From assembly GCF_007362775.1 (NCBI RefSeq), contig NZ_CP041692.1, positions 2,852,001 to 2,916,000 of the forward strand: a stretch of DNA of 64,000 bases, in the 5' to 3' direction. Made by a program: the position numbers and the translations under genes. Below are positions 18,403 through 26,528 of this stretch, piece by piece. The stretch comes from Microlunatus elymi. GTDB lineage: Bacteria > Actinomycetota > Actinomycetes > Propionibacteriales > Propionibacteriaceae. Position 1 is the stretch's first letter; each line of letters opens with the position of its first letter. Under the pieces are notes generated by a model that was given only the letters and a program-made list of their open reading frames with translations, was not told the DNA's origin and searched no databases.

Positions 18403-20520
18403 CTACTTGTGCGAGTCGGGATTCTCCCAGTACCAGCATTCGGGGTCGTACACCGCCGGCGACGGCACGATCCACGGATTCACGAAGCCGCCCTGAGCAA
18501 GATTGTCCTTGCGGGGAACGTTCTTCAGGTCCGTCTTCGCGATCTCGACCTGCGGGTAGTTGGCCACCGTGCCCTGGAAGAACGGTCCGTCCGAGACGTG
18601 GATCTTGATCAGGTCCCAGACCAGCTGATGCCGCTTCATCTCGTCCGGCTCGACCTTGGTCTGGTTGTAGATGTCCCACATCTTCTGGATCGGTCCGTTC
18701 GGATCCGGCTTCATCCGCGGAGGATGCCGCTTCCACGGGCTCAAGCTGAGCTCCTTCTCGTTGGTGCTGGTGCCGATCTGCTGATACCACTGACCCTCCA
18801 GCGGCGCCCAGCGGGTGTACTCCAGCGGCACCAGCCACTGCGGGTAGACCAGATGGTTCGGTCCGTCGCCGACCTCCCAGTTGCTGTGGGCCATCAGCTT
18901 GCCGGACTTCCACTGGTCGTCGTAGGTCTGCGGCGGGATCGGGTTCATCGACATGATCACCCCGACCGCCTTCAGGTCGGCGACGAGCTGATTGTCCTTG
19001 GTCTTGTGCTCGGTCGACTCGTCGGCCTGGTAGTCCAGCCGCAGCTTGAGCGGCTTGCCGTTGGGCAGCGTCCGTACTCCGTCGCTGCCCTTCTTGCAGC
19101 CGAGCTCGTCCAGCAGCTGATTGGCCTTGGCCTGGTCGTACTGGACGTAGGAGTCGCGCCAGTCGGCGTAGGCCTTCTTTCCGGTGTCGTTGACGTGATA
19201 CTCGATCGCCTTCGGGCTGAGCGTGCCGGTGGTCCGCTCGCCGGTGTTGAAGTACACCGACTTCTGCACCGCCTCGCGATTGAACGCGTGCGAGATGGCC
19301 TGGCGGAACTTCGGCTCGCGGATCAACGCCCGAAGATCATCATCGGGGTAGTCGTAGTTGAGGAAGAAGATCGAACCGGTGCCGGATCCGCTGTCCCACA
19401 GGAAGACCTCGGTCTGCGCCTTGGACTGGCTGTCGCGCATGCCCTTGACGTCGTTCAACGTGATCTGGTTGAAGTTGCCGTGACAGAAGTCGACACTGCC
19501 TTGCTGCACCTGCAGCTTGCCGGCCTCGGCGTCGTTGACGGCGTTGATCTGGATCTCGTCGATGTAGGGAAGTTGATCACCGTTGGGCATCACGGCGTAG
19601 TAGTACGGGTTGCGTTCCAGCACGACGCCCTTGGTGTCGTTGAAGGACTTGCACTTGTAGCCGATCATGGTCGGGCAGGCGGGGTTGCGGTGCCAGTCCG
19701 AATGCGTCTGCATGATGCCGCCGACCTTGTCCCAGTCGGCCGGCACCTTCTTGTTGTACTTGGGCAGGAACTGCTTCAGGTAGTGGCTCGGCATCACCCA
19801 GATCGGTCCGTTGCCGCCGTTGTTGCCGTTGACCCACATCGCCATTCGGTCGGCGGTCAGTGGTGCCGGCGCGTCGAAGCTCATCTTCAGCGTGGTGTCG
19901 TCGACGGCGTCGAACTTGGCCAGCGTGCCCTTGCCGGAACGAGCCTCGTCCGGCGGCGTCTGGGCCATCTTCTCGTCCAGGATGAAGTTGTCCCACCAGA
20001 ACATCACGTCGGCGGTGCTGAACGGCTCGCCGTCCGACCACTTCAGGCCCTTGCGGAAGTGGAACGTCCACTCCGAGGCGTCGTCGTTGGATTCCCAGCT
20101 CTCGACCAGGCCCGGCCCGACGTCCTTGCCGTCGTTGAGCCAGCGCAGCGGGGAGTGGCCGTAGAAGAACTCGCGGTCCGACGTCGCGTTGCTGATGCCG
20201 GTGCTGGTGAACGTGTTCATGTTCAGCGTGCCGCCGTACTTGCCGGGCTTGGCCCAGCGGTGCGGAATCACGTACGGATTCTCCGGCAGGCGTTCGGCCA
20301 CGTCCGGCAGCCCCTTGCCGTCCAGCGACGGTGCCTGGTTGTACTTACCCGGCTTGGCCAGCGGCTTGGGATCCGAGCCCTTGGCCGCGGACGCCGTACC
20401 GCCTGAACCGTTGCCGCTGGGACTGTTCCCGCCCCCGCTACAGGCGGACAGCGCGGCCGCTCCGGCGACAAGCGCCGAACCGTACAGCAGGCTGCGCCTG
20501 GTGATCTTGGAAGAAAGCAT
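18403..20520 (-). CDS. oppA: Peptide-binding lipoprotein of ABC importer (OppA/DppA family)
   Basis: A 705-aa extracytoplasmic solute-binding protein (SBP_bac_5). The start at 20520 follows a GGAGG ribosome site; an upstream in-phase extension is not supported. The signal has a twin-arginine pair (R8-R9 in TRRSLLYGS) and a lipobox LSAC with C27, so Tat export and lipid anchoring are likely. A Gly/Ser/Asn linker follows. It is the first gene of oppABCDF. The leader of about 110 bp lies downstream of a possible minus-strand -10 TACTAT (20633-20638). At over 700 aa it is large for the family, consistent with bulky ligands. Confidence 0.9.
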   Translation of the reverse strand: MLSSKITRRSLLYGSALVAGAAALSACSGGGNSPSGNGSGGTASAAKGSDPKPLAKPGKYNQAPSLDGKGLPDVAERLPENPYVIPHRWAKPGKYGGTLNMNTFTSTGISNATSDREFFYGHSPLRWLNDGKDVGPGLVESWESNDDASEWTFHFRKGLKWSDGEPFSTADVMFWWDNFILDEKMAQTPPDEARSGKGTLAKFDAVDDTTLKMSFDAPAPLTADRMAMWVNGNNGGNGPIWVMPSHYLKQFLPKYNKKVPADWDKVGGIMQTHSDWHRNPACPTMIGYKCKSFNDTKGVVLERNPYYYAVMPNGDQLPYIDEIQINAVNDAEAGKLQVQQGSVDFCHGNFNQITLNDVKGMRDSQSKAQTEVFLWDSGSGTGSIFFLNYDYPDDDLRALIREPKFRQAISHAFNREAVQKSVYFNTGERTTGTLSPKAIEYHVNDTGKKAYADWRDSYVQYDQAKANQLLDELGCKKGSDGVRTLPNGKPLKLRLDYQADESTEHKTKDNQLVADLKAVGVIMSMNPIPPQTYDDQWKSGKLMAHSNWEVGDGPNHLVYPQWLVPLEYTRWAPLEGQWYQQIGTSTNEKELSLSPWKRHPPRMKPDPNGPIQKMWDIYNQTKVEPDEMKRHQLVWDLIKIHVSDGPFFQGTVANYPQVEIAKTDLKNVPRKDNLAQGGFVNPWIVPSPAVYDPECWYWENPDSHK

Positions 20521-20742
20521 CTTTGGTCCTCCAGAGTGGTGCCCGACATCGACGTCTGTTCTGCGAACGGCGGCCCGGGTCCTCCGGGGTTCCCCACCGA
20601 TCTGGCGCCGTCCTGCTCGCGCCTGATTGGCGATAGTAGAAGACAAAGTCCGGGCAGTTGATGAATCCGGGTGAAATTCCGCGAGTCGGGCCCAATCGTT
20701 ACCGATCTCAGGTTGCTGCGGCCCGTCTTCGGCCGTTCGGGT

Positions 20743-20805
20743 GCCGGTCTTCTGTCGTTCTGGGCCGGTCTTCTGTCGTTCTGGGCCGGTCTTCTATCGT
20801 TCTGG
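20743..20805 (+). repeat. 21-bp direct repeat x3 in front of ArsB-like gene
   Basis: GCCGGTCTTCTGTCGTTCTG units start at 20743, 20764 and 20785 at exact 21-bp spacing; a decayed copy precedes them (about 20720). The third copy differs by one base (TGTCGT to TATCGT at 20795-20800). The repeat is in phase with the following gene, so an upstream GTG would add FCRSGPV repeats, but there is no ribosome site there. Confidence 0.85.
20795..20800 (+). promoter_or_regulatory. Possible -10 box for a leaderless ArsB-like transcript
   Basis: TATCGT fits TANNNT and ends 6 bp before the GTG at 20807, the spacing expected if transcription begins at the first base of the start codon. The A that makes it fit is the only base distinguishing this repeat copy from the two upstream. 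Confidence 0.45.
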
Positions 20806-20806
20806 G

Positions 20807-21916
20807 GTGGACCTCCTCCCGCTGGCCGCCCGGGTCGGGCCGATCTTGGGATTCCTGGTCTGCATCACCGTGATCGCCGAGTTGGCGGACGCGATCGGCG
20901 TGTTCCGGCTGCTGGCGTACGGGGCCGCGCGGCTGGCGCGTGGGTCGGTGCTGGCGCTGTGGCTGCTGGTCGTTGCGGTGTCGACCGCGGCGTCGGCGGT
21001 GCTCTCGTTGGACACCACCGCGGTGTTGATCACTCCGGTCGTGCTGGTGCTGGCACGTCGGCTCGGTCTCAATCTGGGGCTGTTCGCCTTCACCGCGGTC
21101 TGGCTGGCCAACACTGCGTCGTTGATCTTCCCGGTGTCCAACTTGACCAATCTGCTGGCGATGTCGTGGCTGGAGAAGGGCGTGCCCGGCGGTGCCGCGG
21201 CGAGCAGCGTCGGCGGCTTCGCCGCTTTGATGTGGCCGGCCGCGCTGGCGGCGTTCATGATCACGGTCGTCGCCCTCGCGGTGCTCTACCGCAAATCCTT
21301 GCGAGGGCGATATGCCATGCCTGGTTGGCGTCCCGTACGTGATCGTCCGTTGTTGATCATCGCCGGTGTGGTCTGTGCGGGGCTCGGCCCGGCCTTCGCC
21401 GCGGGGGTGAGTGTGTTCATCGCCGCCGCTGTCGGTGCGGCGATCTTGGTGGTCGCGTGCGCGGTGCGTGACCGGCGGATGCTGTCCTGGAAGCTGCTGC
21501 CGTGGAAGATGGTGCTCGGTGTGGCGGCACTCTTCCTGGTCGTCCAGTTCGCTCATGATCATGGACTGGCGCGACTGCTCGGGATGATCGCCGGTCACGG
21601 TGATCGGCCCGCCGACCTGCTCCGGCTGGGCGCGGTTGCCACCGGCGGCGCGAACGTGATCAACAACCTGCCCGCCTATCTCGCCCTGGAACCCTTGGCC
21701 GACTCGACGCTGCGGGTGGCCGTGCTGCTGGTCGGAACCAACTCCGGCCCGCTGATCCTGCCGTGGGGGAGCCTGGCGACCCTGCTCTGGGCCGCCCGCT
21801 GCCGATCCGCCGGCGTACGCGTCGGCTGGCCCCGATTCATCCGCCGCGGCCTGATCCTGGTCCCACTACTCCTGATCGGCTGCACCGCCGCCACCATCCT
21901 GGTGCATGGCACCTGA
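20807..21916 (+). CDS. ArsB/SLC13-type anion transporter
   Basis: 369-aa integral membrane protein with about 10-11 helices, of the ion-transporter superfamily that includes arsenite efflux ArsB and Na+/dicarboxylate carriers. Visible features are 'LSLDTTAVLITPVVL' near the N-terminus, 'NTASLIFPVSNLTNLL' and 'TGGANVINNLPAYLAL' towards the end, the two repeated N-rich hairpin motifs of the family. No arsR or arsC neighbour, so arsenite export is only a possibility. I choose GTG at 20807 because upstream codons are the 21-bp repeats; there is no ribosome site at either GTG. Divergent from oppA. Confidence 0.75.
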   Translation: MDLLPLAARVGPILGFLVCITVIAELADAIGVFRLLAYGAARLARGSVLALWLLVVAVSTAASAVLSLDTTAVLITPVVLVLARRLGLNLGLFAFTAVWLANTASLIFPVSNLTNLLAMSWLEKGVPGGAAASSVGGFAALMWPAALAAFMITVVALAVLYRKSLRGRYAMPGWRPVRDRPLLIIAGVVCAGLGPAFAAGVSVFIAAAVGAAILVVACAVRDRRMLSWKLLPWKMVLGVAALFLVVQFAHDHGLARLLGMIAGHGDRPADLLRLGAVATGGANVINNLPAYLALEPLADSTLRVAVLLVGTNSGPLILPWGSLATLLWAARCRSAGVRVGWPRFIRRGLILVPLLLIGCTAATILVHGT

Positions 21917-22017
21917 TCCTCGACCGCCACACCGCAACCAGGGTCCTGAGCCTGCCGAAGGACCGATGGGTCACCCGGATCCCACCCCGCCAAGGGCCTC
22001 GAGCCGAACGTCGCCGC

Positions 22018-22083
22018 TCCCGCGCACGTTCGGCGCTGCCGCGCAGGTTCGTACTTCCGCGGAAGGGCCGTGGGTGCGCGGGA
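22018..22083. repeat. Palindromic intergenic element, copy C
   Basis: TCCCGCGCAC (22018-22027) pairs with GTGCGCGGGA (22074-22083), followed inward by CGGCGCTGCCGCG and a diverged CCGCGGAAGGGCCG arm. It is less perfect than copies A and B, with the same overall size and centre (GTTCGTACTT). Confidence 0.7.
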
Positions 22084-22140
22084 ACGCAAGTGCGGCGGTG
22101 CACCCGAACTGTGCGCTCTCGCGGCCGCCGGGGGGCCGTA

Positions 22141-22214
22141 CCACAGCCGCGCGCAAGATCGACTCGCGCACCCGGTATTCCGCGCGCGGCGGCAGGTTTC
22201 GCGCGCGGCTGTGG
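22141..22214. repeat. 14-bp inverted repeat with 46-bp loop
   Basis: CCACAGCCGCGCGC at 22141-22154 and its exact complement at 22201-22214. It lies 97 bp before the YihY start and is unrelated to the CCCGCGCACC family. Confidence 0.7.
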
Positions 22215-22310
22215 CGGCGGCGGCGTAGTGCCGGCGGTACATGAAAGGGTTAGCGGGTACCGACGTACACGCGGCGTAGCTGAAGATCGCTGATCCGAAG
22301 GAAGTCGATC

Positions 22311-23570
22311 ATGTCCCAGCTGAAGGAACGGTTGACCAAGATCACCGAGCGGCCGATGGTCGCTCATCTGCTGCGAGCCAACAAACGGTTCGGGGAGCGT
22401 CTGGGCAACCAGTTCGGCGCCGCCATCACCTACTTCTCGGTGCTGGCGATCGTGCCGATCATCATGCTCGGCTTCTCCGCGCTCGGTTTCATCCTGGTGA
22501 CGGCGGCGCCGCAACTGCTGGACGAGGTCCTGGGCCAGGTCAACAGCGCGCTCAGCGGCTTCGACAAGAGCACGCGGGAAAGCATCAACAACATGATCGA
22601 GACGGCGCTGCGCAACTACAAGGCCATCGGCATCGTCGGCGGGGTGTCGGCGCTCTACTCCGGCGCCGGCTGGATGGGCAATCTGAAGAACGCGGTACGG
22701 GCGCAATGGCGGGAGAGCTTCGACGTCCAGGTCAAGAAACAGAACTTCATCCTCAACGTGGTCAGCAACATCATCATCCTGATCGGGATGTTGATCTTGG
22801 TCGCGATCACCTTCGCGCTGGCGTCGGTGTCCACGTCGTTGAGCGACAACATCATCGGCTGGCTGGGGCTGGACTCGGTCGGCTGGCTTCACCCGGTGCT
22901 GCAGTTGGTACCGATCGTGATCTCGATCGGTGCCGGCTGGTTGATCTTCATGTTCCTCTACCTGGTGCTCCCGGAGACCCGGGAACCGTGGCACGCGGTA
23001 CGACGTGGGGCGCTGATCGGGGCGATCGGGCTGGGCATCCTGCAGTATCTGACCAGCTTCCTGATCGGGAAGTTCACCGGCAACCCGGCCGCCGCGCTGT
23101 TCGGTCCGGTGATCGCGCTGATGCTGTTCCTGAATCTGTTCGCCCGGTTGATCTTGTTCGTCGCCGCCTGGATCGGCACCGCCGAACATCCGGCCGAGCC
23201 GGAGTACGCCACCGAGGAGGAGCAAGCCAACGCGTCGGCCGAGTCGCCGTCGCGTCCGGAGTCGGTGGACGACGAACGGGTTCCGGCAGGCGCACATGCC
23301 AACGGCTCCGGCCGGCCCGTCAGCGTCGGCGGCGTGAGTGTTGGCCACGGTGTGAGGAGCGCCCGCGGTGTGAACGGTGCGCAGGGAGCAGGAGGCTCTG
23401 AGGATTCGCGTGGCCCCTGGTCGAGCACGCCCGGCCTGATCCCGGAACAGCTCGCCGCCCGTTCGGTCCAGGCCGGCACCCGCGTCGGCTACCTGATCGG
23501 TGCGGCAACCGGGGTCGGCGCCGGATCGGCGCTGACCCGATTCCTGATGCGCCGCCGCGCACGCGGCTGA
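22311..23570 (+). CDS. YihY/BrkB family inner-membrane protein
   Basis: 419-aa protein of the YihY/virulence factor BrkB family (once mislabelled RNase BN). Membrane helices lie at about 35-70, 100-125, 145-175, 190-225, 230-255 and 260-290. The 'GAAITYFSVLAIVPIIMLG' first helix and 'PETREPWHAVRRGALIGAIG' are diagnostic. After residue 300 there is a long Gly/Ser/Val/Glu-rich disordered extension ending in a second hydrophobic glycine-rich segment (395-415). ATG at 22311 follows GAAGGAAG. Cellular role not established. A second family member lies at 37427. Confidence 0.85.
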   Translation: MSQLKERLTKITERPMVAHLLRANKRFGERLGNQFGAAITYFSVLAIVPIIMLGFSALGFILVTAAPQLLDEVLGQVNSALSGFDKSTRESINNMIETALRNYKAIGIVGGVSALYSGAGWMGNLKNAVRAQWRESFDVQVKKQNFILNVVSNIIILIGMLILVAITFALASVSTSLSDNIIGWLGLDSVGWLHPVLQLVPIVISIGAGWLIFMFLYLVLPETREPWHAVRRGALIGAIGLGILQYLTSFLIGKFTGNPAAALFGPVIALMLFLNLFARLILFVAAWIGTAEHPAEPEYATEEEQANASAESPSRPESVDDERVPAGAHANGSGRPVSVGGVSVGHGVRSARGVNGAQGAGGSEDSRGPWSSTPGLIPEQLAARSVQAGTRVGYLIGAATGVGAGSALTRFLMRRRARG

Positions 23571-23692
23571 TCGCAGCCGGCCCATACGCTTTTTCGCGGA
23601 CCGGACCCGGGCCGTCGCCACGGATCGTCGCCCAGGTTTGCCGAACGGCGCTGTGCCGCCGCCCCCACGGACGCGCTCGGCAGGCGACATGG

Positions 23693-23711
23693 TTTGATTA
23701 GGCTCACCTAA
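23693..23711. promoter_or_regulatory. IdeR/DtxR iron box upstream of siderophore-binding protein
   Basis: The bases TTTGATTAGGCTCACCTAA match 16 of 19 positions of the actinobacterial IdeR/DtxR consensus TTAGGTTAGGCTAACCTAA. It lies 23 bp before the start of the iron-transport lipoprotein gene, as expected for iron-dependent repression. Confidence 0.8.
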
Positions 23712-23734
23712 CTCATACCGGAGATTGAGAGTCG

Positions 23735-24727
23735 ATGAGCACGTTCACCCGTCGTACGTTCGCCCTGCTCACCCTTGCTGCGGGATCCGCGGCCGTTGTC
23801 GGCTGTTCCTCCGGCGCCACCGCCGGCGGCTCGGCCGACGCTGCCGGCACACCCGCCGGAACCGGCTATCCGATGACGTTCGATCACGCGTTCGGTCGTA
23901 CCGAGCTGACCGCGGTCCCGCGACGGGTGGTGGCGCTCGGCGTCAACGACGGCGATGCCCTGCTGGCGTTGGGATCCGTGCCGGTCGGGAACACCGGCTA
24001 CACGTTCTACGCCGACGGCTTCGGCCCCTGGGCCAAGCCCTATCTCAAGGGCGCCGAGCTGACCTTGATCGAATCCGACTCCGAGCCGAAACTGGAGCAG
24101 ATCGCCTCCCTGCGGCCCGACCTGATCAGCGCCCTGAACGCGGGCATCGACCAGGCGGCCTACGACAAGCTGGCCAAGATCGCCCCGACCCTGGCTCGAC
24201 CGGCCGATGTCGCCACCTACGCCGTACCGAGCAGTCAGCAACTCGATCTGCTGGGCCGAGCGCTGGACAAGTCGTCCCGAGCCGCGGACCTGACCGCCGG
24301 ACAACAGAAGTTGATCAAGGAAACAGTCGCGTCCCATCCTCGACTGAAGGGCAGAACCGGCGTGGTGATCTTGCCCTACGACGGACAGTACGCCGCCTAC
24401 CTGCCGCGGGATCCGCGGGGCGCATTCCTTGCTGCGTTGGGCATCCAGCTGCCGAAGAAGGTCGCCGACCTGGACGACGGCAAATCCTTCTTCACGCCGA
24501 TCTCGGCCGAACAGGTGCCCCTGCTGGACGGTGATCTGCTCGTCGTCATCGGCGCCGAGGACAAGAGCGAATTCACCAAGGCATCCAGCCTGTTCCGTCG
24601 GCTGAAGTCCAAGATCGTCTTCGCCGACACCGACCAGCGCGGTGCGATCAGCTACAACTCGGTCTTGTCCATCCCGTACGCGATCACGTCGCTGGTGCCC
24701 AAGATCGACAAGGCGATCGGCTCCTGA
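23735..24727 (+). CDS. Iron-siderophore ABC transporter substrate-binding lipoprotein
   Basis: 330-aa periplasmic-binding (FepB/FecB type) protein. A twin-arginine signal (R6-R7) ends in a lipobox with C24 (VVGCSS). The binding domain starts with 'FDHAFGRTELTAVPRRVVALG', with 'LRPDLISALNAGI' marking the first lobe. Ferric siderophore uptake is supported by the iron box 23 bp upstream. No permease or ATPase gene is adjacent, so it must work with transport components elsewhere. It converges on the PPi-PFK gene 36 bp beyond its stop. Confidence 0.88.
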   Translation: MSTFTRRTFALLTLAAGSAAVVGCSSGATAGGSADAAGTPAGTGYPMTFDHAFGRTELTAVPRRVVALGVNDGDALLALGSVPVGNTGYTFYADGFGPWAKPYLKGAELTLIESDSEPKLEQIASLRPDLISALNAGIDQAAYDKLAKIAPTLARPADVATYAVPSSQQLDLLGRALDKSSRAADLTAGQQKLIKETVASHPRLKGRTGVVILPYDGQYAAYLPRDPRGAFLAALGIQLPKKVADLDDGKSFFTPISAEQVPLLDGDLLVVIGAEDKSEFTKASSLFRRLKSKIVFADTDQRGAISYNSVLSIPYAITSLVPKIDKAIGS

Positions 24728-24763
24728 TCACCTGGTCGGCAGAGCCGGATCCAGGAGCCAGGA

Positions 24764-25987
24764 TCAGGCCGGCTGAGGTGCCGGTTGGCCGATCGCGGCA
24801 ACCAGTTCGGTGAACCAGTCGGCGGTGATGTCGAACGGCTTCCCGCCACCGATCCTGGGAAATTCGATCGCCCGCAGCTGGTCGCCGTGCTCGACGTCCT
24901 GGCCGATCACCCCGGACTCGCCGCGCAACGCGCAGTCCACCGCGAGCTCGGTCATCTGCTTGATCAACTTCAGATCTTGATCATTTGCCGGCGCCGATCG
25001 GGAGAAGTAGCCGGACTTCTGCACCAGCACCTTCTGCGCGTCGAGCCGATCGGCGAATTGATCACCGAACCAGGCGCCCGGATTGATCTTGTCCAACTTG
25101 ACGTGACCGAACGGATCCCGGGGGACCTCACCGCCGGATTGCTGCAGTTGTTCGACGATCGCATCGATCCCGGCGCCCTCGGAGATGAACAGGTTCACCG
25201 AACCGATCTCGTCCATCACCGTCTTCAGTCGGGCCGCCTCGGCATCAAGATCGAGTGCGGCCTCCGGCACGTAGACGCCGTGGATATCCCAGGCACGAGG
25301 GTCGAGGCCGATCGCCGGCAGCCAGCGCTGCTGCTGATGCCAACGCCGGTACGCCGCCGCAGTGGCCGCGGTCAGCCAGCCGCAGTTACGCCCCATCACC
25401 TCGTGCACGATCAACATCCGCGAGCCGGAGTTGTGCTCGGCGATGATGTTCTGCGCGTACCGCGCGCCCTGGTCGGCCGCGGTCCAGGCGCCCAGCGACT
25501 GCTTGATCGGCACGATGTCGTTGTCGATCGTCTTCGGCAGACCGACCACGGTGAGATCGTGGCCGTGCTCGGCGAGGTAGCCGGCCAGGTCTGCGGCGGT
25601 GGTGTTGGTGTCGTCGCCGCCGATAGTGTGCAACACGTCCACCCCGTCGGCGCTGAGTCGTTCCGCCGCGGCCTGAAGCGGATCGACGCCCTCGGCGACC
25701 AGACCTCGTTCGACCAGGTCGGCAGCGTTGGTGAGCTTGACCCGCGAATTGCCGATCGGGGACCCGCCGAAGTGATCCAGCAATCCGGCGTCGGCTCGTA
25801 CCTCGTCGGTGATAGTGATCGAATCCCCGCTGAGCAGGCCCTGGTAGCCGTACCGATAGGCGATGATCTCCAGTTCGGGCGCCAGCGCTGTGTAGCGTTC
25901 GATCAGACCGCCGATTGCCGCCGACAGACAGGGCGCGAACCCGCCCGCCGTGAGCAGCGCGACCTTGGAGACTGACTTCTCGGGCAC
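24764..25987 (-). CDS. pfp: Pyrophosphate-dependent 6-phosphofructokinase
   Basis: 407-aa group-II-type PFK, near the size of the Propionibacterium freudenreichii PPi enzyme, catalysing reversible PPi + fructose-6-P to Pi + fructose-1,6-bisP. The phosphoryl-donor signature is the PPi type: GGDDT at 123-127 (Asp126 where ATP enzymes have Gly) and PKTIDND at 151-157 (Lys152 where ATP enzymes have Gly). The catalytic aspartate lies in the TIDND motif. It suggests use of PPi in glycolysis/gluconeogenesis as in propionibacteria. Monocistronic; soxR follows upstream on the same strand with a 49-bp gap. Confidence 0.93.
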   Translation of the reverse strand: MPEKSVSKVALLTAGGFAPCLSAAIGGLIERYTALAPELEIIAYRYGYQGLLSGDSITITDEVRADAGLLDHFGGSPIGNSRVKLTNAADLVERGLVAEGVDPLQAAAERLSADGVDVLHTIGGDDTNTTAADLAGYLAEHGHDLTVVGLPKTIDNDIVPIKQSLGAWTAADQGARYAQNIIAEHNSGSRMLIVHEVMGRNCGWLTAATAAAYRRWHQQQRWLPAIGLDPRAWDIHGVYVPEAALDLDAEAARLKTVMDEIGSVNLFISEGAGIDAIVEQLQQSGGEVPRDPFGHVKLDKINPGAWFGDQFADRLDAQKVLVQKSGYFSRSAPANDQDLKLIKQMTELAVDCALRGESGVIGQDVEHGDQLRAIEFPRIGGGKPFDITADWFTELVAAIGQPAPQPA

Positions 25988-26036
25988 GTGGACATCCTTC
26001 CTCGGGGCCAGCGGATGCTCAGACCTTAGTGCCGGT

Positions 26037-26492
26037 TCACTCGCCGGCTGCCGCCGGTTCCAGATAGCGCGCGCCGGTGCCGGTCCGGCCGGCCTCGTCG
26101 TCGGGATTCTGCAGCGCGCACCGGCTCAGGCTGAGGCAACCGCAGCCGATGCAACTGTCCAGCTTGTCCCGCAGCGCCTCCAGTCGCTGGATCTGCTCGT
26201 CGATCCGCGGCCGCCAGTTCTGCGACAACTGAGCCCAGTCCGTACGGGTCGGGGTCCGGCCCTCGGGCAGCGTCGCCAGCGCCGCGCTGATCTCCTCCAG
26301 GGAGAGCCCGACGCGTTGTGCGGTCCGGATGAACGCCAGCCGGCGCAGGGTGGACCGACGGAACCGCCGCTGATTTCCCGCCGTGCGCTCACTGTTGATC
26401 AGCCCGTGTGTCTCGTAGAAGCGGATCGCCGACGGCGCCACACCCGATCGGGCGGAGATGTCGCCGATGGTGAGGAAGTCGGTGGTCTGCAT
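26037..26492 (-). CDS. soxR: Redox-sensitive transcriptional activator SoxR
   Basis: 151-aa MerR-family regulator with the [2Fe-2S] cluster motif CX2CXCX5C (C114, C117, C119, C125) after the dimer helix. The helix-turn-helix spans 5-72, with 'IGDISARSGVAPSAIRFYE'. In actinobacteria SoxR typically responds to redox-cycling metabolites rather than controlling soxS. It lies 31 bp downstream of metG on the same strand. A CCTCAAG half-site is in that gap. Confidence 0.95.
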   Translation of the reverse strand: MQTTDFLTIGDISARSGVAPSAIRFYETHGLINSERTAGNQRRFRRSTLRRLAFIRTAQRVGLSLEEISAALATLPEGRTPTRTDWAQLSQNWRPRIDEQIQRLEALRDKLDSCIGCGCLSLSRCALQNPDDEAGRTGTGARYLEPAAAGE

Positions 26493-26510
26493 GGGCCGAG
26501 CCTAGCCCGA

Positions 26511-26528
26511 CCTCAAGTTTGGTTTAAC
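26511..26528. promoter_or_regulatory. Possible SoxR half-site in metG-soxR gap
   Basis: CCTCAAGTTTGGTTTAAC has the left half CCTCAAG of the SoxR operator (CCTCAAG..CTTGAGG), but its right half matches at only three of seven positions. It overlaps the last codons of metG and lies 19-36 bp upstream of the soxR start, so autoregulation is possible but unproven. Confidence 0.4.

Larger units (their letters stand above)
21917..22310. other. Gene-free region with palindromes before yihY
   Basis: Contains GGTCCTGAGCCTGCCGAAGGACC (21942-21964), a version of the widespread TCCTGAGCCTGTCGAAGGA bacterial repeat; palindromic element copy C (22018-22083); and a 14-bp perfect inverted repeat CCACAGCCGCGCGC (22141-22154) / GCGCGCGGCTGTGG (22201-22214). 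No gene is supported. Confidence 0.6.

Noticed and set aside
18259-20406. 715-codon plus-strand frame opposite oppA
   Set aside because: Shadow of oppA; it crosses into the antisense of oppB without any recognisable domain.
24741-24776. Hairpin between the iron-binding lipoprotein and PPi-PFK genes
   Set aside because: Only 5+5 bp with a 4-nt bulge; too weak to call a terminator.
26511-26528. A full SoxR operator
   Set aside because: Only the CCTCAAG half is present; kept as a low-confidence half-site.
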